A DNA stretch of 63,341 nt from Colwellia sp. (GTDB lineage: Bacteria > Pseudomonadota > Gammaproteobacteria > Enterobacterales > Alteromonadaceae), in contig JAESPR010000008.1 in the NCBI GenBank assembly GCA_016765685.1, positions 45,472 to 108,812 of the forward strand, written 5' to 3'. Below, in pieces: positions 48,584 to 58,243 of the stretch. Each line of letters begins with the position of its first letter. Position 1 is the stretch's first letter. The notes beneath the pieces are model-generated. The model did no database searches and had not been told where the DNA came from. It saw only the letters and a program-made list of their open reading frames with translations. A program made the translations under genes and the position numbers.

Positions 48584-48686
48584 TTGTAGGTCGATGCTTG
48601 CCTCGACGTTTGTAGAACTTGCCTAAACAGATGTCGAACTTGTCTAAACAGATGTCGAACCTCGCTACGCTCGTGTCGACCTACAA
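48584..48686. repeat. REP/BIME-like element in the mreB-mreC spacer
   Basis: The outer ends TTGTAGGTCGA and TCGACCTACAA are perfectly inverted. The left unit has GTAG (48586-48589) followed by the stem GTCGA (48590-48594)/TCGAC (48603-48607). The right unit has GTCGA (48654-48658)/TCGAC (48676-48680) followed by CTAC (48681-48684). Between them lie three 21-bp tandem units starting at 48615, 48636 and 48657, the first two differing at one base. It is the same family as the element at 36401-36461: the left unit here matches the right unit there in inverted orientation over 24 bases. Confidence 0.85.
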
Positions 48687-48725
48687 CGACGTAATTGGGT
48701 TAAATAACAATGAAAACTCACGGCT

Positions 48726-49802
<1,077 letters not shown>

Positions 49803-49921
49803 TTAGCGCAAAAGTTAGAGCGAAAATTATTCTTAAAACAGATCCGACAATCATACCTTACTCTTAAGCTAATGTGTTGCTTGTTTTTAATAAATTTAAG
49901 CGTTCTCATTTATTTCAGCAA

Positions 49922-50197
49922 TTATCGTCTTTCTCTTGTGTGCCAAATCCGAAGTACATAAAAAGTATCGCGGGTTAATTCATATCGCATTTCGTAATGA
50001 CCAACCAATAATCGCCTAACCTCTTTTGGCTCAAATTCATCTAATCGTTCGCCTATTCGAGGCTGATGAATTATTTTATTCGGTGTTTCAGTCAGCGATT
50101 GAACAGTGTTAGCCGCAGCCTGTTTATTGACCAAAGATAAAAAACTATACAAACGGCTTAAATCAGATATGGCTTTACTTGTCCATTTTATTTCCAT
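49922..50197 (-). CDS. RelE/ParE-family toxin
   Basis: A 91-residue protein with the RelE/ParE toxin fold: IKWTSKAISDLSRLYSFL at the N-terminus and RRLLVGHYEMRYELTRDTFYVLRIWHTRERR at the C-terminus. The ParE/RelE distinction (gyrase or mRNA as target) cannot be made safely; the Arg-rich end and the antitoxin type favour the ParE side. The ATG at 50197 overlaps the antitoxin stop as TAATG, so the pair is translationally coupled. It lies between mreB and mshQ, an accessory insertion in otherwise conserved surroundings. Confidence 0.9.
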   Translation of the reverse strand: MEIKWTSKAISDLSRLYSFLSLVNKQAAANTVQSLTETPNKIIHQPRIGERLDEFEPKEVRRLLVGHYEMRYELTRDTFYVLRIWHTRERR

Positions 50198-50457
50198 TAA
50201 CACGGAACCGATAACGGAGTACCCGTATTAAGACTTTCAGCCCAAGCTTGTACTGACTGATGATCAATAACATTGTTATTATCAACATCAATCATAGCTT
50301 CAAGTGTTAAACGATGACGTTCTTCTTCTTGTTCAACCCATGCAGCTAAAGCTTGTTTCATGATCCATGCTTTGGATCGCTCTAAGCGGTCAGCTAATGA
50401 ATCTATTTTATCAGCTAATGGTAAAGGAACATGTGCCGTCAAAACTTTTGTTTTCAT
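50197..50457 (-). CDS. Ribbon-helix-helix (CopG/ParD-like) antitoxin
   Basis: An 86-residue protein with an N-terminal ribbon-helix-helix (TAHVPLPLADKIDSLADRLERSKAWIMKQALAAWVEQEEE) and a C-terminal region that should wrap the toxin. Such antitoxins bind their own promoter as dimers and repress the operon. The ATG at 50457 is preferred over the preceding GTG. No strong ribosome binding site is seen. It is first in the two-gene operon, the usual order for this class. Confidence 0.88.
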   Translation of the reverse strand: MKTKVLTAHVPLPLADKIDSLADRLERSKAWIMKQALAAWVEQEEERHRLTLEAMIDVDNNNVIDHQSVQAWAESLNTGTPLSVPC

Positions 50458-50604
50458 CACAATTTATCACAATCAATATATATGCATCAAAGTTAATCAC
50501 ACAGATATAAAAAAAGCAAATTAAAGCGTTCGTTAAACGGTCGCTGCTTGATTAAACTATAGGAACAGCTTTAACAACTCTGATACATTTCCTACTAGTT
50601 TTTT

Positions 50605-53600
50605 TTAATTATTGACTTCGCGTTGGTAAATAATCCGGTCATTACCACGAAATTGTCCAAAGGTAGCAACAGCATCGGGGTTGGTATCAAAATCTTTAGC
50701 GGCAACGCCATCCCAATCCCAATCGTATTTTAGCCACGAGTAAACATCATATTCAACATTTACTGTGCCTTGATTACCCACACCTGTTGCTTTTAATATC
50801 ATTGCTCTAGTTTCACCCTCATCAAGCTGGCCTAGAGCAGCAAAAACTTCAGTAAAGCTTTCATTTAATGTGCCATTGCTCAAGGTTATATTGCTAGCAT
50901 CATAGTTAGTACAAGCATTAGGGGTAAGGTTAGTACAACTATCAAGATCATTGATGACAAAGTTGCCGTTAGTATCTAAATATTGCACCGAAAGCGGCTG
51001 AGGTAAATTGGCTGTTTCAGGGCCAAAACTGTTGTCAAGAACCGCGCGGCCAAAACGGATCTTTATGCCTACAGTATCGGTAATATTTGCAGGGGTGATA
51101 ATAGCGACACCGTCACTATCAATAAAGTTAACCGCATCTATTACAAAGTCGATATTGTTATTCTGCGCATTAACTTCTGAATTTTCATTGCGAGGATATA
51201 AAAAGTTATCTTCATCGGCTAATTCGTAATGTAAAACACCGGCATTAAGTGATACGCCAAAACTAGGAAGGCTAGCAACCAAGCCATTATGGCTGACCGT
51301 GCCAGCATACATATCTGCTGTTAGTGGCAAAGGATCGGCATCGATTCCCTTTATACTGTTATCGGTTAGTGGCACAGTGATAAAGCTCGCCGAAGCAACC
51401 AATTTATTATAACCCGTTTCAGTATAATTTTTTGTGGTGATGCCGTGCTCATTTTTAGCGGTAAGCTCAACCACAGGGTTAACCAGATAGGAAATAGCCC
51501 CTTTACTGGCATCACCGACAAGTGTTTGTCCAATATAAGCAAAAGCAGTATTTTGGTTATAAACTGCATCAAGGCTGCCTTGCTCAACCACCGTTTGCAC
51601 AAAATTATCGGGAGTAAAACGTCCTATATTAATGGCATCACCTATGATGGTGTTGCTGGTAAAGCCATAATTAATATCTTGTATGTCAAGGCCTAACAAA
51701 CCGACTTCGGTATAAGATGCAGTGCTACTTGATGAAATTCCAGAGTTGAAATTAGCTAAAATCACACTTTGATAAACCGGTGTTAAATCACTTAACAATG
51801 TGCCATTACCGTAATTAAAACTTCCCTCAACACCGCCTGTTGTTGGCCCCGTTCGGGTTAATAGTAATTGAATATCATTAGGAATATAGTTTTCAGTAAT
51901 ATTACCAACCGATGTGCCAAGAGAATTATATGCTGTTACGGTAAAATTAAAAACTTGCCCCGCGTTATATATTGTTGTCGACGTGTTGGTATTTCCATCA
52001 ATATTGCTACCTCCTACTATTTTTGTTGCCTTTGATATTAATTTTTTAGGACTCACCCAAAAATCATTACTATTGCCAGCTAAACTAACACCTCCACCAT
52101 TGTACTTCGCATGTAAACGAATTTGTCCCGCATCTAAATAGACAGGAGCAGGAATAGTTGCTTTGCTATCAACCCCAAAATTAAGGGTTATATTCGGAGT
52201 GTAAGTTGGATATTTAGCTATAGTGGTGCCACCTGCGCCATTTATTTTTAAACTTAAACCTGTGGTACTGCCAGGCGCAATATTTTGCTGTGATAATTCA
52301 ACCTCTTTATTACCCGTAAATATGCCAGTACAAACACCATTAACACTTTCAACGGCTTGCAACTTCACGGTATCAGCAAAATCATTGCCACTGACTTGAT
52401 TACCGATAGTCGTACTTTCTGCATCGCCATATAAAAATCGAAAACCGGCGTCAGCAAACACCACATCACAACTGCTTGAGGCACCATTTTTACATACTAG
52501 GGCGTTATCAGGTGTAATTGTTTCATTAGCTACTGACAAAGTGACTGTTGCCGGCGTGATTTGATTAAAGTTAACCGTGGTAGAGCCGCTAAAAGTCGGC
52601 GAGCTTTGCGTGACACCATCGACTTGAAAGTTCAGGCTCACGGCATCGGTATTTAAAATACTACAGTTTGCATCAGCGCAGGTTTTAATGGTGACCGTTT
52701 CTGCTTCACAGGTTAAACCATTGCCGTCATGTTCTATTTGATAGTGATCTACTGCCGTTAAAGAGCATAAGGTGATGCTATTAATAACGTCATTAATCTC
52801 TTGGCTAGTAAGCGCAGAGGTATAAACCCTAACTTCATCTATCAAGCCATCAAAATAATAAACATCAGTGCCAACGCGTTTGCTGATATTTAACGGATCG
52901 GTTGTTTGCACAAGTGTGGTAGCGGAAAAGGTAGTACTAGCGACATTAACTCCATCAATATAAAGTATTAATGAGGTGCCATTGAAAACCGCAGCAACAT
53001 GCACCCAATCACCAGCCGTTACCGGTAAAGTATCGTTAATTTCTTCACGGACATTAACTGTTTCTGCACGAACTTTAAAAACTCCATTTTCAGAAAAAAT
53101 GCCCATTTGCGCCCGTCCAGAGCCTCCACCATGCACAGATTTAGCCATAATTTGGTCAACACCTGTCCACATATCAGCGCGTATATAAGCCATATATGTC
53201 AGCGCATTACTACCATTTAAAGCATTGTCATGGGGAATTTGCACATAATCATCGACACCATCGAATTCACCATAACGACATGTACTGCCAACGATATCGG
53301 CGCCGTTAAAGGCGGTGCCATTAAAACCATTAACACTGTCTATTACAGCGCCCCAAGATACTTCATCCATTTTATATTGGGCAACCAAAGCAGGAGCAGC
53401 AGGTGGTGTTACGCTACAAAAACCTTGAGGATTGAAACCATTAAGGTCTGCAACATTGTAATTAAGCACATCGCCCTCTTCTACGGTAAGTTTGTCGGTA
53501 ACCACAGTTAAGGCGCCATTAAAAGCGATGTCGGTATTTAGCTTAATTTCCTCTGAGGCCACTATATAAACAAAAGCGTTAAAGGTGGAGTCTTTGCCTA

Positions 53601-54534
53601 TTTCTACTTTTTTATCGGTTTCAATCACTAATAATACCTCGGATGGACTACCACCGGCATTAAAATTAGTATTCTCAGGAATGATAACGTCATTACCAAA
53701 ACTTTGAATGTACACCACTGCTGTACCCGAATTATCGGTATAGGAAACATTGGTTACGCTACCCCAGTTAGTATAATAATTATAGGCTTGATCTGATAAT
53801 GAGTTTAAATTAAAATTACCTTGATTACTGCCTCCAGTATCTATGGTCGGTAAACGTGGCTGAGTAATGCTTGCCACACTACAATTACCACCGTTACAAC
53901 TAGCGCTTCCTTTGATATCTATCGTACCTATAGCACCAAATGCTGCCAGAGGACTTGCACCAGGGAAAAACACTTCACAAGAAAGCAAAGGGGCACACAT
54001 GCCATTAAAGTCGGCATTAGTGATATTGCTGGCATTATAGTTAACGTTAAAATTATCAGCAGTACCAAGCACAGTAGCAGCGCCATTAATAGTGACGTTG
54101 CCAGTAACCGTCATTGTGCCTTTGACATAAATAATGGCGTTAATCACGGTATTATCACCGGTGATTTGCAAACTAGCATCAATCACAATGATTAAATCTT
54201 CGGGGTTACCACTCTCATTAATTTTTATATTATTCCAAGCCACAGACGATTTAAAAAATAATCGGGCGGTGGTTTCACTACCTACTATAGCGCCAACAAA
54301 AACTTCATCTTGATTGCCAACATTTGAGTTATTATAAAAATTATCACCGCGGGGCAACGTTGTGCCAGCGGTTAAAGTGGCACTTGAGTTATTGGTAGGA
54401 AAATTAATTAATTGCTCACTAACAGGGGTAAGTTGACGCCAACCTGCTGGAAAAACATCTAAACACTGCGCAGCAAAAGCACTTGGCATGGCGATAAATA
54501 AAAAACAAGTAAGTAGGAAGAAACGGGACAACAT
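50605..54534 (-). CDS. mshQ: MSHA biogenesis protein MshQ, with LamG domain
   Basis: A 1309-residue secreted protein with a signal peptide (MLSRFFLLTCFLFIAMPSAFA). The N-terminal part holds two similar beta-rich blocks (about residues 25-180 and 185-375), each ending in a short N-x-N, NxADFNGMC / VADLNGFNPQGFCS motif. A LamG/concanavalin-like domain follows (about 385-595). The rest (from about 600, starting DHYQIEHDGNGLTCEAETVTIKTC) is the DUF6701-type region seen in MshQ proteins. The likely place is the cell surface or pilus tip; the exact role is unknown. The ATG at 54534 is chosen for the signal peptide; another in-frame ATG lies 18 bp upstream. Confidence 0.88.
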   Translation of the reverse strand: MLSRFFLLTCFLFIAMPSAFAAQCLDVFPAGWRQLTPVSEQLINFPTNNSSATLTAGTTLPRGDNFYNNSNVGNQDEVFVGAIVGSETTARLFFKSSVAWNNIKINESGNPEDLIIVIDASLQITGDNTVINAIIYVKGTMTVTGNVTINGAATVLGTADNFNVNYNASNITNADFNGMCAPLLSCEVFFPGASPLAAFGAIGTIDIKGSASCNGGNCSVASITQPRLPTIDTGGSNQGNFNLNSLSDQAYNYYTNWGSVTNVSYTDNSGTAVVYIQSFGNDVIIPENTNFNAGGSPSEVLLVIETDKKVEIGKDSTFNAFVYIVASEEIKLNTDIAFNGALTVVTDKLTVEEGDVLNYNVADLNGFNPQGFCSVTPPAAPALVAQYKMDEVSWGAVIDSVNGFNGTAFNGADIVGSTCRYGEFDGVDDYVQIPHDNALNGSNALTYMAYIRADMWTGVDQIMAKSVHGGGSGRAQMGIFSENGVFKVRAETVNVREEINDTLPVTAGDWVHVAAVFNGTSLILYIDGVNVASTTFSATTLVQTTDPLNISKRVGTDVYYFDGLIDEVRVYTSALTSQEINDVINSITLCSLTAVDHYQIEHDGNGLTCEAETVTIKTCADANCSILNTDAVSLNFQVDGVTQSSPTFSGSTTVNFNQITPATVTLSVANETITPDNALVCKNGASSSCDVVFADAGFRFLYGDAESTTIGNQVSGNDFADTVKLQAVESVNGVCTGIFTGNKEVELSQQNIAPGSTTGLSLKINGAGGTTIAKYPTYTPNITLNFGVDSKATIPAPVYLDAGQIRLHAKYNGGGVSLAGNSNDFWVSPKKLISKATKIVGGSNIDGNTNTSTTIYNAGQVFNFTVTAYNSLGTSVGNITENYIPNDIQLLLTRTGPTTGGVEGSFNYGNGTLLSDLTPVYQSVILANFNSGISSSSTASYTEVGLLGLDIQDINYGFTSNTIIGDAINIGRFTPDNFVQTVVEQGSLDAVYNQNTAFAYIGQTLVGDASKGAISYLVNPVVELTAKNEHGITTKNYTETGYNKLVASASFITVPLTDNSIKGIDADPLPLTADMYAGTVSHNGLVASLPSFGVSLNAGVLHYELADEDNFLYPRNENSEVNAQNNNIDFVIDAVNFIDSDGVAIITPANITDTVGIKIRFGRAVLDNSFGPETANLPQPLSVQYLDTNGNFVINDLDSCTNLTPNACTNYDASNITLSNGTLNESFTEVFAALGQLDEGETRAMILKATGVGNQGTVNVEYDVYSWLKYDWDWDGVAAKDFDTNPDAVATFGQFRGNDRIIYQREVNN

Positions 54535-54647
54535 TGTAAAACAACCTCGCATATTGGATTTGCCACAATCTACTAATATATAGCCAAGGTAACGCTAAGT
54601 ACCTAAATATGCAATATAAAGGCTAGTAAAGGACGGTTTCTGGCAAT

Positions 54648-54673
54648 AAAAAACCCCACAGTTGCGAGGTTTT
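54648..54673 (-). terminator. Terminator of the PEP-CTERM gene
   Basis: AAAACC/GGTTTT arms (54650-54655 with 54668-54673) with partial inner pairing are followed on the minus strand by six Ts. The terminator separates the PEP-CTERM gene from mshQ, showing that the two are not simply one transcript. Confidence 0.75.
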
Positions 54674-54703
54674 ATGGTAATTAATTGAGCCGTGAATAAT
54701 TTT

Positions 54704-55306
54704 TTAGCTAAATAAACGTTTTTTATTCGCTAGAGTTATTAATGCTAGCGCAAAAATCAATAACGTTGATGGCTCTGGTACAGGTGTTGGACCATGGTTT
54801 GAGTTAGAACTTTCTCTTACGTAAAAAGTTTCGTATTGACCAAAGAAACTAGCCATGAAAGCATCTGGAGCAATCCATTCGCTACTTATTGATTCTGGTT
54901 TAAAGTTGTCAGCATCTACATAGTCAAAATCTGAATTGAAAAACTCTGCTGCCTGAATAATATTACCATTGCTATCGGTAAAATCAGCCAAACTTAATTT
55001 AGTCTTTAGTATGTTAAGTAAATTAAAGTCTGCAAACTTCCAATTTACCTGAATGCTTGGTGCATATAAGGTGTTTTGTCCGTAATAATCTTCTAGGTTT
55101 ACAGGAGATACCCATGCCCAGTCATAACCTTGATAATAAATATAATTAACGCCTAACAAATTAGACACAAGTTGATCTTCTGCTTGACTGTAATCACCAG
55201 CATCCAATTGTGCTTGAGTTAAATTAGTAATCAAGGTCGCCTGAGATATAGAAGAAAAAGAAAGAAAAATAAAAAGTATTAACGTATTTACTACTAAATT
55301 ACTCAT
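54704..55306 (-). CDS. PEP-CTERM sorting-signal protein inside the MSHA cluster
   Basis: A 200-residue exported protein: signal peptide about residues 1-23 (ending SISQA), a body without a recognised enzyme domain, and a C-terminal PEP-CTERM tail, VPEPSTLLIFALALITLANK followed by a basic end. Such tails are processed by an exosortase at the inner membrane, usually for proteins tied to exopolysaccharide. No exosortase is in this window. GGAG lies 8 nt before the ATG, and the gene has its own terminator. It is inserted between mshP and mshQ, which are normally adjacent, and is therefore probably a later arrival. Confidence 0.88.
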   Translation of the reverse strand: MSNLVVNTLILFIFLSFSSISQATLITNLTQAQLDAGDYSQAEDQLVSNLLGVNYIYYQGYDWAWVSPVNLEDYYGQNTLYAPSIQVNWKFADFNLLNILKTKLSLADFTDSNGNIIQAAEFFNSDFDYVDADNFKPESISSEWIAPDAFMASFFGQYETFYVRESSNSNHGPTPVPEPSTLLIFALALITLANKKRLFS

Positions 55307-55469
55307 TTAGAACTCCAAGCAATGAAAGACAACATAACAATCAACAACGAACATGCATATTTTAGGCCGACAATGCATTTTACTTTATTTACAATAAGTT
55401 ATGGGTGTTATATTTTTTTAATAAAATGAAGGTGTAAAAAAAACAGACATAAATTACAAAATAATCAAT

Positions 55470-55904
55470 CTATAAACTTCTCGCCTTTAACTCAATGCTT
55501 CTTGAGGTTAAAATTCCCGCAACACGACACTGCCCGGTACTAGTAATGGTATAATAAGTAATACCCGCAACGGTGGCATCAGTGGTACATACTACATCTA
55601 ATGCACTACAGCCATCTAAGCCATCAATAGCTGAAAAATCATAATCAACACCAGCTAAACAAACGCCACTGCTAGGTAAAAGCGGAAATAATTCTGCCAT
55701 TTTTCGCTGTACTCCCGCTTGTGCCGCTTGATAGGCTCGAGTGCCGAACACTTCATAAGCAATAGACTCAGCATTTGAGCCAATCATCTTAACGAGTGCA
55801 ACTCCTAAAAGGCTCATCACTGTTATAACAAAAAGTGCGATTACTAAAGCACTGCCGCTTTGCTTATTTTTTTTGATCGATGTTGGTATTAATTTATGGC
55901 ACAT
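55470..55904 (-). CDS. mshP: MSHA biogenesis protein MshP (minor pilin-like)
   Basis: A 144-residue protein with a prepilin-like N-terminus, KKNKQSGSALVIALFVITVM, lacking the Glu5 of standard type IV pilins, as in PilX/GspK-like minor components. Four cysteines in the C-terminal half may form disulfides (VCLAG, GCSALDVVC, QCRVAG). It overlaps the mshO stop by 11 bp. Confidence 0.88.
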   Translation of the reverse strand: MCHKLIPTSIKKNKQSGSALVIALFVITVMSLLGVALVKMIGSNAESIAYEVFGTRAYQAAQAGVQRKMAELFPLLPSSGVCLAGVDYDFSAIDGLDGCSALDVVCTTDATVAGITYYTITSTGQCRVAGILTSRSIELKARSL

Positions 55905-56634
55905 TTAACACCTGTATTTCGTTATTAAAGGTTACTTGCTCACTATTTTTTTCAAAGCGAAAGTGTATTTGTACCATAGCATTACGCTGCAGGCTTACCG
56001 CTGAAATTTCAAATGGGCTGGCATTATATATGTCTTGCGCCATCGGCACTCCATTCCTCAACAGAGTATTATTTAGCAAGCAATACTCAACGGTGCCATT
56101 AATAAAATAAAGCCTTTTGGTCGGTGATTCATCGGTAAACAATATACTGTTTTCTAAAGTAATAAGCCATTCATCTCCTGTGCTTACAATGCTATTTACA
56201 GCATATACTTTACCAGTATTACCATAAACATCAGCCACACTTAATGGATAAACAATTACCTTCCAGTTATCCCAATCGCCACTTGAACTTTCATCAAATT
56301 TGATAACCGTGATAGTGTTGCTAGTCGGTTCAGGTGCTACAGGAATATCGGTATAAGTGGTGCTTTCTAAAATCGGGGTAAATTCTAAACATTGACTAGC
56401 ATTGGTTAACCGTAAACTATTTGGCAGTGCATTTCTCACTTCACGATTCAAGCGTTCAATGGCAAAACGGGCTGACGATACTAACTGATCTCTGGCGGTA
56501 GTTTCACTGTAAATTTGCGCACCAAACTTTAGAAAACCACCTACGGCCGCACTAAGCACACCGAGAATAACAATAACAACGATTAGTTCTATTAAGGTAA
56601 AACCTGATGTTCGTCTACCTGTTAACGGCTGCAT
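55894..56634 (-). CDS. mshO: MSHA biogenesis protein MshO (minor pilin)
   Basis: A 246-residue prepilin with the leader MQPLTGRRTSG cut before FTLIELIVVIVILGVLSAAVGGFL. It is larger than the major pilin, in line with minor pseudopilins at the tip. The ATG at 56634 overlaps the mshD stop (TGATG); the frame begins one codon earlier at TTG. Confidence 0.9.
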   Translation of the reverse strand: MQPLTGRRTSGFTLIELIVVIVILGVLSAAVGGFLKFGAQIYSETTARDQLVSSARFAIERLNREVRNALPNSLRLTNASQCLEFTPILESTTYTDIPVAPEPTSNTITVIKFDESSSGDWDNWKVIVYPLSVADVYGNTGKVYAVNSIVSTGDEWLITLENSILFTDESPTKRLYFINGTVEYCLLNNTLLRNGVPMAQDIYNASPFEISAVSLQRNAMVQIHFRFEKNSEQVTFNNEIQVLNVP

Positions 56635-57197
56635 CAAAAGTTAGCTCGGTAAGTTGAAAAGCGCATGGAAAAATCCGTCGGAGTAATGATGGTTACCGTT
56701 ATTAATTTAGCTGTTGAATTATTGCCAGTATAACTGCCATCATAATTAGCATCATTGTAAACACTAATGCTCATGGCGTAACCAAAATACAAGTCGAGCA
56801 CTTGCCCTTGTGAATTTTCGATTTCCCCAACGTCGTAGTCCAAGTTATTATAATCATCAACATCATTAAATGTCGCTCTTGTTTCAATTTCACCCAAAAT
56901 AACTTCTGGCGCCATGCCTAAAGAACAACTAGGCGCTGCAGTTTCACCACAGCGCAGTCGACCGCCGGCCATATCAGAGTTTTCATCAAAAGCTTTATTG
57001 GTAATTTCATTGAGCATTGATTGGGCAAGCTCGGCAGCTTTCACTTGATGTAACTGCTCAGCGCTTTGTTGCGCAACTGGATAAATAAACGTAGTCAAAA
57101 CCGACAAAGAGATGGCTAATACCACAATACCAACAATGGTTTCTAATAAGGTAAAACCTTTATGATGCCTGTATGGTAATATAGGGCTAGAGTGCAT
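56634..57197 (-). CDS. mshD: MSHA biogenesis protein MshD (minor pilin)
   Basis: A 187-residue prepilin: leader ends YRHHKG, then FTLLETIVGIVVLAISLSVL. The ATG at 57197 has GAGGG 8 nt upstream and fits well; the longer frame would start at TTG inside mshC. It overlaps mshC by 11 bp, so translation is coupled. It has the Glu5 needed for assembly. Confidence 0.9.
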   Translation of the reverse strand: MHSSPILPYRHHKGFTLLETIVGIVVLAISLSVLTTFIYPVAQQSAEQLHQVKAAELAQSMLNEITNKAFDENSDMAGGRLRCGETAAPSCSLGMAPEVILGEIETRATFNDVDDYNNLDYDVGEIENSQGQVLDLYFGYAMSISVYNDANYDGSYTGNNSTAKLITVTIITPTDFSMRFSTYRANF

Positions 57198-57672
57198 AAA
57201 TATAACCCTCAGCGTTAATTTCAACCTTTAATATGCTTTCGCCAGTCACGGTTATGGTTATTGCACAAGGATTCACGACACAACCTAAGGGCCGGCCTAA
57301 TGATGAAAAGGAAAAATTGGCTAAACTTTCAGAAATACTGAAGGTTACATCATGATCATCAATAATGATGCTGGTGGTCTCGCCTGCATAGTTCGACTCA
57401 CAAGTGCTTGCATTAAGGGTAGTTGCTAATAAACCAATAGTAGACGACTCAACTTTGATCAATTGACAAGCATTGTTATTGGTTTGCTGCATAGTTCGCA
57501 GTTGAATAGATCTAAGTTTGGTAATAAGCTCATCGCGGTAAGTGTAGTCTTCAAAACCTTTAGACGTTAAAATTTTTGGTACTATTACCGCAGCCATAAT
57601 ACCTATCATAATAATAGTTACAATCAGTTCAATTAAGGTAAAACCTTTTTCACTTTTATTAAATACAATCAT
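57187..57672 (-). CDS. mshC: MSHA biogenesis protein MshC (minor pilin)
   Basis: A 161-residue prepilin, FNKSEKG then FTLIELIVTIIMIGIMAAVIVPKI. The C-terminal half has cysteine pairs (NACQLI, STCESN, GCVVNPCAI). The ATG at 57672 gives a normal short leader; an ATG ten codons upstream is also possible. It overlaps the upstream pilin gene by 14 bp. Confidence 0.87.
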   Translation of the reverse strand: MIVFNKSEKGFTLIELIVTIIMIGIMAAVIVPKILTSKGFEDYTYRDELITKLRSIQLRTMQQTNNNACQLIKVESSTIGLLATTLNASTCESNYAGETTSIIIDDHDVTFSISESLANFSFSSLGRPLGCVVNPCAITITVTGESILKVEINAEGYIYAL

Positions 57673-58153
57673 TAACTTGAAAAGTTGGTTTTTCTCCAAC
57701 ATCTAAGGAGGCAATATAAAACACTATACAGTCTTCACTTGTACTTGTAGGCATATTATTGTCAGAAAAATAAATTGCAAAAGTAGTAAAGTTTGTACCA
57801 ATTGGTACATATTCATATTGATTGTCAATATCGACTAATCGCTTAAATTCATCGGGGATGCCAATAGGATAACCATAAACAACAAGTAGTTCTCCATCAT
57901 TATTTAAACCACCGTCATCACCAATATTAACTGTATTAGTTAAACTGAATGCTTCTTTATGATTACCTTTGACTATTGATTTTCCATACACTAATGCGGC
58001 AGCCCCCTCTAATGAGGCTTTCACTCCTTGCAAAGTAGACGTTTGCGCGTTTGCTTTTAAGTTAATATATTTAGGTGCTACCGTTACTGCCAGAATACCT
58101 AAAATAACAATAACTACCACCAATTCAATTAAAGTAAAACCTTTATTATTCAT
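57659..58153 (-). CDS. Second MshA-like pilin
   Basis: A 164-residue prepilin with a very short leader MNNKG before FTLIELVVVIVILGILAVTVAPKYI. It has the MshA-type continuation (LQGVKASLEGAAALVYGKS; cf. MEGVKGSINSAVSLANSKA in MshA) and a C-terminal Cys pair (EDCIVFYIA..VNDC). It lies directly downstream of mshA, separated by a strong terminator, and ahead of mshC. The classical cluster has only one pilin here, so this is probably an mshA duplicate serving as a second or minor pilin. The diverged middle argues for a different surface. Confidence 0.85.
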   Translation of the reverse strand: MNNKGFTLIELVVVIVILGILAVTVAPKYINLKANAQTSTLQGVKASLEGAAALVYGKSIVKGNHKEAFSLTNTVNIGDDGGLNNDGELLVVYGYPIGIPDEFKRLVDIDNQYEYVPIGTNFTTFAIYFSDNNMPTSTSEDCIVFYIASLDVGEKPTFQVNDCI

Positions 58154-58177
58154 TTGTTTTCTCTACTGCAGCATACT

Positions 58178-58190
58178 GTTCATCCTGAAC
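58178..58190. repeat. Third copy of the GTTCATCCTGAAC palindrome
   Basis: The 13-bp core found in the repeats at 18-52 and 69-103 recurs here, with matching flanks (ATA before, ACAT after the core). As at the left end of the window, it directly abuts a minus-strand terminator on its distal side. Confidence 0.75.
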
Positions 58191-58194
58191 ATAT

Positions 58195-58218
58195 AAAAAG
58201 AGGGCAAGCCCTCTTTTT
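58195..58218 (-). terminator. Terminator after mshA
   Basis: Perfect 10-bp arms AAAAAGAGGG/CCCTCTTTTT around a 4-nt loop lie 26 bp downstream of the mshA stop. Partial termination here would make the major pilin more abundant than the minor components encoded further on. Confidence 0.92.
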
Positions 58219-58243
58219 ATATTTTACTTAGAACTCAATAAAT

